The notes: generated from the sequence alone by a model not told the origin. DNA of 64,000 nucleotides from Sinosporangium siamense (GCF_016863435.1 NZ_BOOW01000018.1:248001-312000); one strand, 5' to 3'. Counted from the stretch's first letter, positions 1-9,656 are shown. Made by a program: numbers and translations.

Positions 1-22
1 CGGGGGCGGGTGATCAGGCCGG

Positions 23-862
23 TCATCCCGCCGCGATGAGTACGGCGGCGCCGAGGGCGAAGCCGACTCCCGCCAGTTGCACCGGGCCCAGGCGTTCGCC
101 CAGCACGTAGCGTGCGAGCAGCAGGGTGCCGACGGGATAGAGCGACGAGAGCACGGCGACGAGGCTGATCATCCCCCCGCTCTGGACGGCGAGCAGGTAG
201 AGCACGTTGGCCGCCATGTCGAGCACTCCGGCGCCCACGATGAAGGGCAACGAGCCGGGGCCGGGCTTGAGAGTCTGGTGCGTGGCGAGGGCCAGGGTGA
301 CGATGAGGGTGAGGGAGGCCAGCCGGGCGCCGACCAGGGGCCACATGCCCGCGTTGTCGGGCGCCAGGCTGAGAAGGATGAAAAATCCGCCGAAAGCGGC
401 GCCGGATACGAAGGCTGCCACCACGGGCCTGGCGGTGGTCCCGGCTTTGGGTGCTTCCGCCGTACGGCTCACGAGCACGACCGCGACGAGTGCGACGGCG
501 ACCCCGGCGAGGGCGAGGGGTTGTGGCCGCTCGCCGGTGGCCAGGCCGAACACGACGGGCACGGCGGCCGAGGTGCTGGCGGTGACGGGGGCGACGACCG
601 ACATCGTGCCGTTGGCCAGCGCCCAGTAGAAGAGCACGAGCCCGGCCGCACCGGCGAGGCCCGCGGTCATGCCCCACACGAGCGCCTCCGCGCCGAACGC
701 GCCGGGCAGGACCGGGAGCAGGCCGGCGACGAGCAGGAGTCCGGCGAACTGCGAGAGTCCCACGACCGCCATCACACGCGCGCGCCGGCTGGCGAAACCG
801 CCCAGGAAGTCGGCGATGCCGAACACCGCCGCGGAGATCATTGCCAAGAGGGCAGCTGTCAT
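23..862 (-). CDS. EamA/DMT-family membrane transporter
   Basis: Predicted inner-membrane carrier of the drug/metabolite transporter superfamily, about 279 residues, the usual length for two EamA repeats. It is almost wholly hydrophobic, with about ten helices arranged as two five-helix halves. The second half contains the typical ending SSLYPVGTLLLARYVLGERL, in which a helix is followed by a GE motif. I chose ATG at 862 (MTAALLAM) because it leads straight into the first helix; an in-frame GTG at 886 is the alternative. It is divergent from an XRE-cupin regulator, and an inverted repeat lies between them, so that regulator probably controls it. Substrate unknown. The family call is firm; the direction of transport is not known. 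Confidence 0.85.
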   Translation of the reverse strand: MTAALLAMISAAVFGIADFLGGFASRRARVMAVVGLSQFAGLLLVAGLLPVLPGAFGAEALVWGMTAGLAGAAGLVLFYWALANGTMSVVAPVTASTSAAVPVVFGLATGERPQPLALAGVAVALVAVVLVSRTAEAPKAGTTARPVVAAFVSGAAFGGFFILLSLAPDNAGMWPLVGARLASLTLIVTLALATHQTLKPGPGSLPFIVGAGVLDMAANVLYLLAVQSGGMISLVAVLSSLYPVGTLLLARYVLGERLGPVQLAGVGFALGAAVLIAAG

Positions 863-890
863 GGTTGTCGCCTTCGCTCGGACCACTGTG

Positions 891-953
891 TTGCACTAAT
901 CGTGCAATCTAGTGGATGCAGCATAGTGCACTTTAAATGCAATAGACTGCACT
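891..953. promoter_or_regulatory. Divergent promoter with TGCA-type operator repeats
   Basis: Between the transporter and the XRE-cupin gene, TTGCAC and GTGCAA form a perfect 6-bp inverted repeat with a 5-bp spacer (891-907). A second pair, AGTGCA (925-930) and TGCACT (948-953), follows. A TAGACT sequence at about 944-949 fits an actinobacterial -10 box lying right in front of the GTG at 955, so the regulator mRNA may be leaderless. Inferred to be the regulator's own binding sites. Confidence 0.5.
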
Positions 954-954
954 C

Positions 955-1536
955 GTGCCGGACCATGAGACGATCACCGCCGCCATCGCCGGCAATGTCA
1001 GAGGTCAGCGCCTGCATCGGGGGATGACGCTCGACGAGCTCGCCGCGCGGTCGAGCGTGAGCCGGGGCATGCTGGTCCAGGTCGAGCAGGGGCGGACCAA
1101 TCCGAGCGTCAACACGCTGGCGCGCATCGCCGACGCGCTCGGCATCACGGTGGCCAGGCTCGTCGAGGTCGCCGATACCCCGCCCGTGCGGGTCGTGCGC
1201 CCGGCGGACGTGGTGACGTTGTGGCGGGGGGACAAAGGTGGGGCCGCGCGCATGCTGATCGGCACGGACGCGCCCGCCATCCTGGAGTTGTGGGACTGGG
1301 TGCTGGGGCCGGGGGAGCACCATGACGGCGACGCGCATCCCGCCGGCACGCGCGAGATGCTGCAGGTCATCGAGGGGGAGCTGACGCTCACCGTGCAGGG
1401 CGCGAGCCATGTGGTGGAGGAGGGCGGCGCGATCCTCTTCGCCGCCGACCGGGCCCACCGTTATGCCAACAACGGCGAGGGCTCGATGAGGTTTGTGATG
1501 GTTGTCTCGGAACCTCGGGATGTGCCAGATCAATAG
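955..1536 (+). CDS. XRE-family regulator with C-terminal cupin domain
   Basis: 193-residue DNA-binding regulator. Residues about 14-70 form an XRE/Cro helix-turn-helix (LHRGMTLDELAARSSVSRGM, then VEQGRTNPSVNTLARIADAL). Residues about 110-185 form a cupin beta-barrel with the motif GEHHDGDAHPAGTREMLQVI and a second half near GGAILFAADRAHRYAN, a probable small-ligand sensor. This HTH plus cupin layout is widespread in actinobacteria, often beside the transporter it regulates; here that is the divergent DMT transporter. The GTG start directly follows a -10-like box with no Shine-Dalgarno, suggesting leaderless translation. Confidence 0.85.
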   Translation: MPDHETITAAIAGNVRGQRLHRGMTLDELAARSSVSRGMLVQVEQGRTNPSVNTLARIADALGITVARLVEVADTPPVRVVRPADVVTLWRGDKGGAARMLIGTDAPAILELWDWVLGPGEHHDGDAHPAGTREMLQVIEGELTLTVQGASHVVEEGGAILFAADRAHRYANNGEGSMRFVMVVSEPRDVPDQ

Positions 1537-1561
1537 CTGAAAAAATCCCCATGATGACACC

Positions 1562-1930
1562 ATGAAGTCACATGATTACCTCATGTGTTCGTGTTGTCGC
1601 CGGGACCGCCCGAGGGCCGGCCGGATGAACGACTCGTGTGGCGCGATCGAGAAACTCCTGGCGGAGCTGGCTGAATTGGGGGTCGTCTCCGCCTACGAGA
1701 TCGGTGACGCCATGACCTTGTCTGTGTGGTTTGGGCTGGTGGTCAGGTTCCGTGATGGTTTTTACCGCTGGCAGGAGGGCGCGGTGAAACAGCGCCATCT
1801 GGGTACTGATCCGAGTGGTTGTGCAATTCGCGTGGCGCGTCGCCACGCCGAATTGCAGGCGGATGTCCCACCCTGGTGGGAGGGCCTGGTCAGCGTGCTG
1901 CGGGGGGATGTGACCAAGGGCCACCCGTAG
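1562..1930 (+). CDS. Hypothetical protein
   Basis: Unrecognised protein of 122 residues from ATG 1562, or 101 residues if ATG 1625 (MNDSCGAIEKLL) is used. The shorter form lacks the Cys-rich N-terminus (MCSCC) and begins with a helix that looks foldable, so I slightly prefer it. No signal peptide or membrane segment. The central part (VWFGLVVRFRDGFYRWQEG) looks like a beta-strand pair, giving a small soluble alpha/beta protein. It lies 40 bp upstream of the deacetylase on the same strand and may be cotranscribed with it. Confidence 0.45.
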   Translation: MKSHDYLMCSCCRRDRPRAGRMNDSCGAIEKLLAELAELGVVSAYEIGDAMTLSVWFGLVVRFRDGFYRWQEGAVKQRHLGTDPSGCAIRVARRHAELQADVPPWWEGLVSVLRGDVTKGHP

Positions 1931-1969
1931 CAGTTGTTCGCACCCCTCGCGTGGCTTTCGGGGGGAAGC

Positions 1970-2821
1970 ATGCGGGTGCGAGGGGTTCCGCTCGCGGTGC
2001 TGGCCGGGTTGATGTGCTGTACCACGCTCAGTTGTGGCTTTGGATCGTTCCAAATCGGCCAGCTGGTCGGTCACCTGCCCCGGCGGACCGCCGCCGCGGC
2101 CCGTCCGGCGGTCCCGGCCGCCGTCGATCCGATGGCCCTGGCGGGCAGGCTGCGCGCGATGCAGCCCGCCTGGCCCGCCCCGCCGCGCGGGGCGACCTTC
2201 AGACCCCGGATGCTCAACTGCTCGATGCTTAAATGTGTGGCCCTCACCTTCGATGACGGCCCGGGGGAGGCCACCCGCCGGCTCCTCGACGATCTCGCCG
2301 TCCGGCAGGTCAAGGCCACCTTCTTCGTCGTCGGGCGGATGATCGTGGAGGACGGCCCGCACACGCTGCGCCGTATGGTCGCCGAAGGCCACGAGCTCGG
2401 CAACCACACCTGGGACCACCCCGCCCTCACCTCCGTCTCCCGCACCGCGCTCAGGGAGCAGATGGACCGCACCCAGCGGGTCGTCGGCGCCGCCGTCGGA
2501 GTCAGGATGCAGATCATGCGCCCGCCGTATGGCGCGACCGACGAGCGCGTAGCGGCCGAGATGCGCCGCCTCGGGCTCGCCCAGATCCTCTGGAACGTCG
2601 ACACCCTCGACTGGCGCGACCGCGACTCCGAGATCGTCTACCGGCGGGGGGCGAAGGCACCGCCCGGCTCGATCGTGCTCATGCACGACATCCACAAGAC
2701 GACGGTCGCCGCCGTGCCCCGGATGGTCGACACCCTCCTCGCCAAGGGCTACACGTTCGTGACGGTCTCCGAGTTGTACGGCAGAGCACCTGCGCCCGGC
2801 GGGCGCTACACCAAACGTTGA
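1970..2821 (+). CDS. Secreted polysaccharide deacetylase (NodB fold)
   Basis: Predicted metal-dependent carbohydrate esterase family 4 enzyme, 283 residues, removing acetyl groups from an extracellular N-acetylated glycan such as peptidoglycan. The N-terminus is a signal sequence ending in TTLSC, so it may be a lipoprotein, although the lipobox is imperfect. The NodB motifs appear in order: TFDDGPG (catalytic Asp and metal Asp), HELGNHTWDHP (two metal His), RPPYG, DTLDW and IVLMHD. Start chosen at ATG 1970, preceded by GGGGGGAAGC, rather than the upstream TTG at 1934. The 3' end nearly meets the next gene, suggesting cotranscription. Confidence 0.88.
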   Translation: MRVRGVPLAVLAGLMCCTTLSCGFGSFQIGQLVGHLPRRTAAAARPAVPAAVDPMALAGRLRAMQPAWPAPPRGATFRPRMLNCSMLKCVALTFDDGPGEATRRLLDDLAVRQVKATFFVVGRMIVEDGPHTLRRMVAEGHELGNHTWDHPALTSVSRTALREQMDRTQRVVGAAVGVRMQIMRPPYGATDERVAAEMRRLGLAQILWNVDTLDWRDRDSEIVYRRGAKAPPGSIVLMHDIHKTTVAAVPRMVDTLLAKGYTFVTVSELYGRAPAPGGRYTKR

Positions 2822-2832
2822 CGGGGGACATC

Positions 2833-4347
2833 GTGATCGAAGAAGTCGAGCAGGGATATGCGTTCGACGGGCCCACCTTGGACCTCGGGGCCCTCTACTG
2901 GGACGGGCAGACCCGCCCGGAAGCGCAGATACACATCCCGCTGCGCATGCTCAACCGGCACGGCCTTGTCGCCGGAGCGACCGGCACCGGCAAGACCAAG
3001 ACCCTGCAGCTCATGGCGGAGCAACTCTCCAATCAGGGGGTCCCGGTCTTCCTCGCCGACGTCAAAGGCGACCTCACCGGCCTGGCCACCGCCGGCACAC
3101 CGTCCGACACGGTGAGCGGCCGCGCCGCCGAGGTCGGCCAGACCTGGCAGGGCGTCGCCTGCCCGGTCGAGTTCTACTCCCTCGGCGGGCTCGGGGACGG
3201 CGTGCCGATCCGCGCCACCATGACCGACTTCGGGCCCACCCTGCTGTCCAAGGTGCTGGCCCTGAACGAGACCCAGGAATCCTCCCTCGGGCTCGTCTTC
3301 CACTTCGCCGACTCCCAGGGATTGCCGCTGCTGGACCTCAAGGACCTCAGGGCCGTGATCCAATATCTCGTCGACACGCCGGAGGCCCTGAAAGGCGTCG
3401 GCGGGCTGTCCAAGGCGACCGCGGGGGTGCTGCTGCGGGCCCTCACCAACTTCGAGGCCCAGGGCGCCGAACGCTTCTTCGGCGAACCCGCGTTCGACAC
3501 CCTCGACCTGCTGCGCACGACCCCCGACGGGCGCGGCGTGGTGTCGGTCCTGGAGTTGCCCGCCGTCCAAGATCGCCCGGAGATGTTCTCCACGTTCCTC
3601 ATGTGGCTGCTCGCCGACCTGTTCAGCGCGCTGCCTGAGGTGGGCGACCCCGAAAAGCCCGCTCTGGTGTTCTTCTTCGACGAGGCCCACCTGCTTTTCA
3701 CCGGCGCCTCACGCGCCTTTCTCCAGTCGATCACGCAGACCGTGCGGCTCATCCGCTCCAAAGGCATCGGCGTCTTCTTCGTCACCCAGACCCCGAAGGA
3801 CGTGCCAGCCGACGTGCTCGCCCAGCTCGGGGCCCGGGTCCAGCACGCCCTGCGCGCCTTCACCCCGCAGGACGCCAAGGCCCTTAAGGCGACCGTGTCC
3901 ACGTTCCCGGCTTCGCCGTATGATCTTGAGGAGGTGCTCACCGGGCTCGGCATCGGCGAGGCCGTGGTCACCGTACTCTCCGAACGCGGCACACCCACCC
4001 CCGTCGCCTGGACCCGCCTCGCCGCCCCGGAGTCGCTCATGGGCCCCTCGTCCCCTGACACCGTGCGCCGCATCGTCGCCGCCTCGCCCCTCAACACGAA
4101 ATACGGCGAGGCCGTCGACCGCGAGTCGGCCTACGAGATGCTGACCACCCGCCTCGCCCCCCACCCGCACCCCGAAGAGGAACAGCAGGTACGGCGTGAG
4201 CCCGCCGAACACCACACGAAACCGGAGGGCGTGGTGGCGAGTGTCCTCGGCTCCACGGCATTCAAGTCGTTCGCCCGCTCGGCGGGCACCGCGCTCGGCC
4301 GCGAGATCACCCGCACGGTCTTCGGCACCTCGCGCAGGAAGCGTTGA
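2833..4347 (+). CDS. HerA-like ATPase, DUF853 family
   Basis: Cytoplasmic P-loop ATPase of about 504 residues related to HerA/FtsK, the DUF853 group found in many bacteria. Walker A is GATGTGKTK near residues 48-56. Walker B is FFFDEAHLLF near residue 280, followed by an FVTQTPKDVP sensor-like stretch. The C-terminal 80 residues are variable and Glu/His-rich. The GTG start at 2833, with GGGGGA just upstream, gives a standard N-terminus; a TTG at 2818 overlapping the deacetylase stop is also possible. Function unproven; possible roles are DNA translocation or envelope-linked ATPase work. It is distinct from the HerA of the resection operon at the right edge. Confidence 0.85.
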   Translation: MIEEVEQGYAFDGPTLDLGALYWDGQTRPEAQIHIPLRMLNRHGLVAGATGTGKTKTLQLMAEQLSNQGVPVFLADVKGDLTGLATAGTPSDTVSGRAAEVGQTWQGVACPVEFYSLGGLGDGVPIRATMTDFGPTLLSKVLALNETQESSLGLVFHFADSQGLPLLDLKDLRAVIQYLVDTPEALKGVGGLSKATAGVLLRALTNFEAQGAERFFGEPAFDTLDLLRTTPDGRGVVSVLELPAVQDRPEMFSTFLMWLLADLFSALPEVGDPEKPALVFFFDEAHLLFTGASRAFLQSITQTVRLIRSKGIGVFFVTQTPKDVPADVLAQLGARVQHALRAFTPQDAKALKATVSTFPASPYDLEEVLTGLGIGEAVVTVLSERGTPTPVAWTRLAAPESLMGPSSPDTVRRIVAASPLNTKYGEAVDRESAYEMLTTRLAPHPHPEEEQQVRREPAEHHTKPEGVVASVLGSTAFKSFARSAGTALGREITRTVFGTSRRKR

Positions 4348-4562
4348 ATTTGCTCACGGGCGGCCCCGTGAAGGACCCGCCCGTGAACGTTTCCCGAAGT
4401 GCGGTCACAGGTGTGACCACCTCCATTTGGACCTTGCTTATGGGGGCCGTGATGGGCGTCCTGAACGCTTCTGTGGGTGCCGGGGGGCATCAGGCGGTCC
4501 TGTGGGCTGTTCGCCGCATCCGGAAGTCCCTGCACGACGGCCACGTCACGAGGGCGGGGTGA
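4344..4562 (+). CDS. Doubtful small ORF
   Basis: A 72-codon frame opening with TTG that overlaps the DUF853 stop. A hydrophobic stretch (SIWTLLMGAVMGVLNASVG) could be one membrane helix. There is no family match I recognise and no convincing ribosome-binding site, and the sequence lies between convergent genes. It may be a small membrane protein or just open intergenic sequence. The rest of the gap to TypA holds only the TypA terminator hairpin. Confidence 0.15.
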   Translation: MNLLTGGPVKDPPVNVSRSAVTGVTTSIWTLLMGAVMGVLNASVGAGGHQAVLWAVRRIRKSLHDGHVTRAG

Positions 4563-4643
4563 CTCTCGGCGTTCCCCGGCCTGTTGGCCGGGTCCACGGG
4601 CGGCAGGTGCGTGCCGGGGCTCCTCAGGTCCCTTAGACGGCGA

Positions 4644-4674
4644 ACGGCCGATCCCCGGGTGCGGGATCGGCCGT
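4644..4674 (-). terminator. Hairpin terminator after typA
   Basis: A perfect 12-bp inverted repeat, ACGGCCGATCCC and its complement, with a 7-base loop, lies 14 bases after the typA stop codon. There is almost no T-run, which is common for actinobacterial terminators. It could also act on the convergent transcript from the left. Confidence 0.6.
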
Positions 4675-4687
4675 GTTCTTGGAGCCG

Positions 4688-6541
4688 TCAGTTGTTGCGC
4701 TTGGCGCGGGCCGCGGTGCGGGCGCGCTCGGCGGCGTTGAGGACGACCTTGCGCAGGCGGATGGTGGTGGGGGTGATCTCCACGCACTCGTCCTCGCGGA
4801 TGAACTCAAGCGCCTGCTCCAGGCTGAGCTGGCGCGGCGGGATGAGCCGCTCAAGCTCCTCGCCGGTGGAGGAGCGCATGTTGGTGAGCTTCTTCTCCTT
4901 GGTGATGTTGACGTCCATGTCGTCGGAGCGGGAGTTCTCCCCGACGATCATGCCCTCGTAGACCTCCGTGGTGGGCGGCACGAATAGCGTGCCGCGCTCC
5001 TGGAGGTTGAACATCGCATAAGAGGTCGCCGGGCCCGTCCGGTCGGCCACCAGGGAGCCCGTCGGGCGGGTGCGCAGCTCGCCGAACCACGGCTCGTAGT
5101 CCTCGAACACGTGGTGGGCGAGGCCGGTGCCCCGGGTCTCGGTGAGGAACTCGGTGCGGAACCCGATGAGGCCGCGGGCCGGCACCAGGAACTCCATGCG
5201 GATCCAGCCGGTGCCGTGGTTGGTCATGTGCTCCATGCGGCCCTTGCGGACGGCGAGAAGCTGGGTGATCGCCCCGAGGTATTCCTCCGGGCAGTCGATC
5301 GTGAGCCGCTCGACCGGCTCGTGCACCTTGCCGTCGACCTCCCGGGTGACGACCTGCGGCTTGCCCACGGTCAACTCGTAACCCTCGCGGCGCATCTGCT
5401 CCACCAGGATCGCGAGAGCGAGCTCACCCCGGCCCTGCACCTCCCACGCGTCGGGGCGCTCGGTGGGGAGCACACGCAGGGACACGTTGCCGACCAGCTC
5501 GCGGTCAAGGCGGTCCTTGACCATGCGGGCGGTGACCTTGGACCCCTTGACCTTGCCCACGAACGGGCTGGTGTTGGTGCCGATGGTCATCGAGATCGCC
5601 GGCTCGTCGACGGTGATCAGCGGCAGCGGCCGCGGGTCCTCCATGTCGGCGAGGGTCTCGCCGATCATGATGTCGGGGATGCCGGCGATGGCGATGATGT
5701 CGCCGGGGCCGGCCTCCTCGGCGGGCTTGCGCTCAAGCGCCTCGGTCATCAGCAGCTCGGAGATCTTGACCCGCTCGATCGACCCGTCGATGCGGCACCA
5801 GGCCACCTGCTGGCCCTTGCGGATGGTGCCCTGGTGCACCCGGCACAGCGCGATGCGGCCGAGGTAGCTGGAGGAGTCGAGGTTGGTGACGTGCGCCTGG
5901 AACGGCGCGGCCGGGTCGTAGACCGGCGCGGGCACCGTCTTCGTGATCGTCTCGAACAGCGGCTCCAGGTCGGCCGCGTCGGGCATGCCGCCGTCCTCGG
6001 GCCGGTTGAGGCTCGCCCGGCCGGCCTTGGCCGAGGCGTAGACGATCGGGAAGTCGATCTGGTCCTCGGTCGCGTCGAGGTCGAGGAACAGCTCATATGC
6101 CTCGTCGACGACCTCGGCGATGCGGGCGTCGGGCCGGTCGACCTTGTTGATGCACAAGATGACGGGCAGCTTGGCCGCCAGGGCCTTGCGCAGCACGAAC
6201 CGGGTCTGCGGCAGCGGCCCCTCGGAGGCGTCGACCAGCAGGACCACGCCGTCGACCATCGACAGGCCCCGCTCGACCTCGCCGCCGAAATCGGCGTGGC
6301 CGGGCGTGTCGATGATGTTGATTGTCATGTCGCCGTGACGGACCGCGGTGTTCTTCGCGAGAATGGTGATGCCCTTCTCGCGCTCAAGGTCATTGGAGTC
6401 CATGACCCGCTCATCCACGTCCTGATTGGCGCGGAACGCTCCGGACTGCCACAGCATGGCATCCACCAGCGTGGTCTTGCCGTGGTCGACGTGCGCGATG
6501 ATCGCGATGTTGCGCAGGTCGTCGCGGCTGTTCAAAGGCAT
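4688..6541 (-). CDS. typA: Translational GTPase TypA/BipA
   Basis: Ribosome-associated GTPase of the EF-G/LepA family, 617 residues (normal family length), linked to ribosome assembly and stress adaptation. The GTP-binding motifs are clear: AHVDHGKTT (G1) near residue 17, GITI (G2), DTPGHADF (G3) and NKVD (G4). They are followed by domain II and EF-G-like III/V regions and the TypA-specific C-terminal part with [14 protein letters not shown] and the basic end [14 protein letters not shown] at 6541 gives the conserved start [20 protein letters not shown]. Monocistronic, with its own hairpin terminator. Housekeeping gene. Confidence 0.97.
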   Translation of the reverse strand: MPLNSRDDLRNIAIIAHVDHGKTTLVDAMLWQSGAFRANQDVDERVMDSNDLEREKGITILAKNTAVRHGDMTINIIDTPGHADFGGEVERGLSMVDGVVLLVDASEGPLPQTRFVLRKALAAKLPVILCINKVDRPDARIAEVVDEAYELFLDLDATEDQIDFPIVYASAKAGRASLNRPEDGGMPDAADLEPLFETITKTVPAPVYDPAAPFQAHVTNLDSSSYLGRIALCRVHQGTIRKGQQVAWCRIDGSIERVKISELLMTEALERKPAEEAGPGDIIAIAGIPDIMIGETLADMEDPRPLPLITVDEPAISMTIGTNTSPFVGKVKGSKVTARMVKDRLDRELVGNVSLRVLPTERPDAWEVQGRGELALAILVEQMRREGYELTVGKPQVVTREVDGKVHEPVERLTIDCPEEYLGAITQLLAVRKGRMEHMTNHGTGWIRMEFLVPARGLIGFRTEFLTETRGTGLAHHVFEDYEPWFGELRTRPTGSLVADRTGPATSYAMFNLQERGTLFVPPTTEVYEGMIVGENSRSDDMDVNITKEKKLTNMRSSTGEELERLIPPRQLSLEQALEFIREDECVEITPTTIRLRKVVLNAAERARTAARAKRNN

Positions 6542-6697
6542 GATGGAGTCTCGCTCTGGGATCGTGGGTGCGGGCCGCGGACATGCGGCCAGCCCATTTT
6601 ATATGGCCTTCGGCCATACACGCGGCGGGTGCGTTCTTCACGTAGTTCTCAGCAAGCCTTGCGGAACGTTCAAATGCTGTGCTCGTAGGCTCGTGAC

Positions 6698-7456
6698 ATG
6701 TCCTTCGCCGTGAGTTTTCCCGTGATGTTGCGCACCAAGGACGGTGTGCGGATCGACGCCGTCCACACCCCCTCCCGCGGGCCCGGTGATCTCTGCGTCG
6801 TGATCGCCCACGGATTCACCGGATCCTGGCGCGAACGCACCAGCAGACGCATCGCCCACGTCTTCAGCGCCTTCGGCGGAGTCGTCGCCTTCGACTTCCG
6901 CGGGCACGGCCGCTCCGGCGGCCTCAGCACCGTGGGCGACGAGGAGGTGCTCGACGTGGCGGCAGCCGTACGGCACGCCCGCACACTCGGCTACGCGCGG
7001 GTGGCCGTGGCCGGATTCTCGATGGGCGCGGCGGTCGCGCTGCGCCACGCCGCCCTCCACGGCGGTGTGGACGCGGTGGCGTCGGTCAGCGGCCCCGCGC
7101 GGTGGTACTACCGGGGGACGGCGCCCATGCGGCGCGTGCACTGGGCCATGGAGCAGCGCATGGGACGGGCCGCCGCCCGCGTGTTCAAGGGCACCCGCAT
7201 CCGCTCCACGGGATGGGACCCCGTGCCCCTGGCCCCTTTTGAGGCGGTGCCGTTGATCAGCCCCATCCCGCTGCTCGTCGTGCACGGCGACCGGGACGCC
7301 TTCTTCCCCCTCGATCACGCCTACCAGCTCTACGAGGCGGCCCAGGAGCCCAGAGAACTGTGGATCGAGGACGGGTACGGCCACGCCGAGAGCGACGCCA
7401 CCCCCGAGCTCATCCGCCGCATCGGCCGCTGGGTCTCCGCGTCTGTGGCCGGCTGA
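6698..7456 (+). CDS. Alpha/beta hydrolase
   Basis: Cytoplasmic serine hydrolase of 252 residues. The oxyanion segment is VIAHGFTGSW, the nucleophile elbow is GFSMGAA (GxSxG), the acid lies in VVHGDRDAFFP, and the catalytic His is in DGYGHAE, the complete alpha/beta-hydrolase triad in order. It resembles lysophospholipase/serine aminopeptidase-type hydrolases, but the substrate cannot be read from sequence. Divergent from typA. Followed by a short direct repeat and then phosphotransacetylase on the same strand. Confidence 0.88.
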   Translation: MSFAVSFPVMLRTKDGVRIDAVHTPSRGPGDLCVVIAHGFTGSWRERTSRRIAHVFSAFGGVVAFDFRGHGRSGGLSTVGDEEVLDVAAAVRHARTLGYARVAVAGFSMGAAVALRHAALHGGVDAVASVSGPARWYYRGTAPMRRVHWAMEQRMGRAAARVFKGTRIRSTGWDPVPLAPFEAVPLISPIPLLVVHGDRDAFFPLDHAYQLYEAAQEPRELWIEDGYGHAESDATPELIRRIGRWVSASVAG

Positions 7457-7516
7457 GCCGCGCCGCTCGGGCCTCCTTCTGAACACCTGGGCCGCGCCGC
7501 TCGTGCCTCCTTGAAC
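7457..7516 (+). repeat. Short direct repeat between hydrolase and pta
   Basis: Two near-identical 26-28 base copies starting GCCGCGCCGCTCG (7457-7484 and 7491-7516) follow the hydrolase stop directly. They differ by one substitution and a 2-base indel. Probably a local tandem duplication; no function seen. Confidence 0.6.
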
Positions 7517-7604
7517 CCCCGCCGGGCGGCGGTTACGTTGGGTGACTGCTCGCCTCCCCCCGATGCGACTCACCGGCAATCGGCATCAAGGGGGAGACGG
7601 AGCG

Positions 7605-9656
7605 ATGCGCAGCGTCTATGTGGCCGGCCTCGGGCACGGCGACGGCCTGCAGGTCGTCGAGCTCGGCCTGATGGAGCTGCTCGCGCGCCGGGTGGAGCGT
7701 CTCGGCGTGTTCCGGCCCGTCGCGCCCAGAGGAGCCGACCTGCGGGTCGATCCCGCCGTCGAGCTCATGCGGGCGCGCTATCGGCCTGCCCACGTCGCGA
7801 GCGGCGTCACCCTGGAGGAGGCCGAGGAGACCATCGCGGCCCAGGCCACAGGGGCGCTGCTCGACCGGCTCGCCGAGCGGTTCGCCGTCTTCGAGGCGGC
7901 CTGCGACGCGGTGCTCGTGCTCGGCGGCTCCTCCGCCCTCGGCGACCTCGCCGGCGAGCCCGCCTTCGACGCCAAACTCGCCGCGCGGCTGTCCTCGCCG
8001 GTCGTGATCGTGGCCGGCGGGGTGGGGCAGGACGACGACGTCACCTCCAAGTCGCTGCGCATCGGCTACCAGGCGTTCGTCGAGCAGGGGTGCCCGGTGC
8101 TGGCCGTGATCGCCAACCGGGTGCCCGCGGGCGCCGTCGTCGGCGCCGACCTCCCCGTGCCCTGCTACGTCATCCCCGAGAACGCCGCGTTGTCCGCGCC
8201 GACCGTCGCACAGGTCGCCGACGTCTTGCGCGCCGTGCAGGTGCAGGGCGACGCCGCGAGCCTGCTGCGCGACGTGTCGGGGGTCCTTCTCGCCGGCGAG
8301 ACCCTGCCTGGATTCCTCGATCATCTGCGCCCAGGCTGCCTCGTCGTCACCCCGGGAGACCGCACCGACCTGCTGCTCGGTGCCGCCGCCGCCGACGCGG
8401 CCGGCACCGCGCGTCCCGCCGCCGTCGTGCTCAGCAACGGCGTCAAACCCACCCCCGCCGTCCGCGGGCTCACCGCGCGGCTCGCCCCCGGCCTGCCGGT
8501 GCTCTCGGCCGCCGCCGACAGCTTCGCCGTCGCCGACGCCGTGACCGGCCTGCCCGGCAGCCTGTCCGCCGACAACCCGCGCCGCACCGAGCAGGCCCTC
8601 GGCCACTTCGAGAGCCACGTCGACTCGGTCGGCCTCGCCGAGCGCCTCGGCCTCGGCCGCCCCCGGCGGGTCACCCCGCTGATGTTCGAGCAGACCCTGA
8701 TCGAGCGGGCCAGGGCCGAGCGGCGGCACATCGTGCTGCCCGAGGGGGAGGAGGACCGCGTGCTGCGGGCGGCCGAGGCCGTGCTGCGGCGCGGCATCGC
8801 CGACCTCACCCTGCTCGGCAGGGAGGACGTCATCCGCCGCCGCGCGGGCGACCACGGGCTCGACCTCCAGGGCGCCAAGATCGTCGACCCGCTTACCTCG
8901 CCGATGCGCCACTCCTTCGCCGAGCGCTACCACGCGCTGCGCGAGCACCGCGGCGTGACCGTGGAGCGCGCCCGCGACATGGTGACCGACGCCAACCACT
9001 TCGCGACGATGATGGTGCGCGCCGGCGTCGTGCACGGCATGGTGTCGGGCACGGTGCACAGTTCGGCCGCGACCCTGCTGCCGGCGTTCCAGATCATCCA
9101 GACGGTGCCCGACATCTCCACCGTCTCCTCGGTCTACTTCATGTGCCTGGCCGACCGGGTGCTGCTGTTCGGTGACTGCGCCGTCAACGCCGAGCCCGAC
9201 GTGACCCGCCTGGCCGACATCGCCATCTCCTCGGCCCGCACCGCCGCGCGTTTCGGCATCGAGCCCCGCGTCGCGATGCTGAGCTACTCCGCGGGCGCCC
9301 TCGGCGCCAGGGCCGACGTCGACAAGGTGCAGGAGGCCACCGACCTCGTGCGCTCACGCGTGCCGGAGCTGCTGGTCGAGGGCCCCATCCAATATGACGT
9401 CGCCGTCGACCCCCGTGTGGCCGCCGCCCGCCTCCCGGAAAGCCGGGTCGCCGGCCAGGCCACCGTTCTGGTCTTCCCCGACCAGCACACCGGCGCCAAC
9501 ACCTGCCTCGCCGTCCGCCGCTCCGCCGGCGCCGTGGCCGTCGGCCCGATCCTCCAGGGCCTGCAACACCCGGTCAACGACCTCGCCCGCGGCGCCGATG
9601 TGGAAGAGATCGTGACCACGATCGCCATCACCGCGATCCAGGCCCAAGGACTCTGA
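7605..9656 (+). CDS. pta: Phosphate acetyltransferase
   Basis: Interconverts acetyl-CoA and acetyl phosphate. This is the long form of about 683 residues: an N-terminal P-loop-derived/DRTGG regulatory region (residues about 1-340) and a C-terminal PTA_PTB catalytic domain (about 365-680). The catalytic part shows RRHIVLPEGEEDRVLRAAE, the MVSGTVHSSAATLLPAFQII block, DCAVNAEPD and the end block KVQEATDLVRSRVPELLVEG. ATG at 7605 follows AAGGGGGAGA; earlier in-frame codons lack a site. The usual partner acetate kinase gene is not adjacent: the next 390 bp are non-coding and the following gene points the other way. Confidence 0.95.
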   Translation: MRSVYVAGLGHGDGLQVVELGLMELLARRVERLGVFRPVAPRGADLRVDPAVELMRARYRPAHVASGVTLEEAEETIAAQATGALLDRLAERFAVFEAACDAVLVLGGSSALGDLAGEPAFDAKLAARLSSPVVIVAGGVGQDDDVTSKSLRIGYQAFVEQGCPVLAVIANRVPAGAVVGADLPVPCYVIPENAALSAPTVAQVADVLRAVQVQGDAASLLRDVSGVLLAGETLPGFLDHLRPGCLVVTPGDRTDLLLGAAAADAAGTARPAAVVLSNGVKPTPAVRGLTARLAPGLPVLSAAADSFAVADAVTGLPGSLSADNPRRTEQALGHFESHVDSVGLAERLGLGRPRRVTPLMFEQTLIERARAERRHIVLPEGEEDRVLRAAEAVLRRGIADLTLLGREDVIRRRAGDHGLDLQGAKIVDPLTSPMRHSFAERYHALREHRGVTVERARDMVTDANHFATMMVRAGVVHGMVSGTVHSSAATLLPAFQIIQTVPDISTVSSVYFMCLADRVLLFGDCAVNAEPDVTRLADIAISSARTAARFGIEPRVAMLSYSAGALGARADVDKVQEATDLVRSRVPELLVEGPIQYDVAVDPRVAAARLPESRVAGQATVLVFPDQHTGANTCLAVRRSAGAVAVGPILQGLQHPVNDLARGADVEEIVTTIAITAIQAQGL

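Noticed and set aside
5111-6688. 525-codon plus-strand frame opposite TypA
   Set aside because: Shadow of the TypA gene; no ribosome-binding site or family signature.
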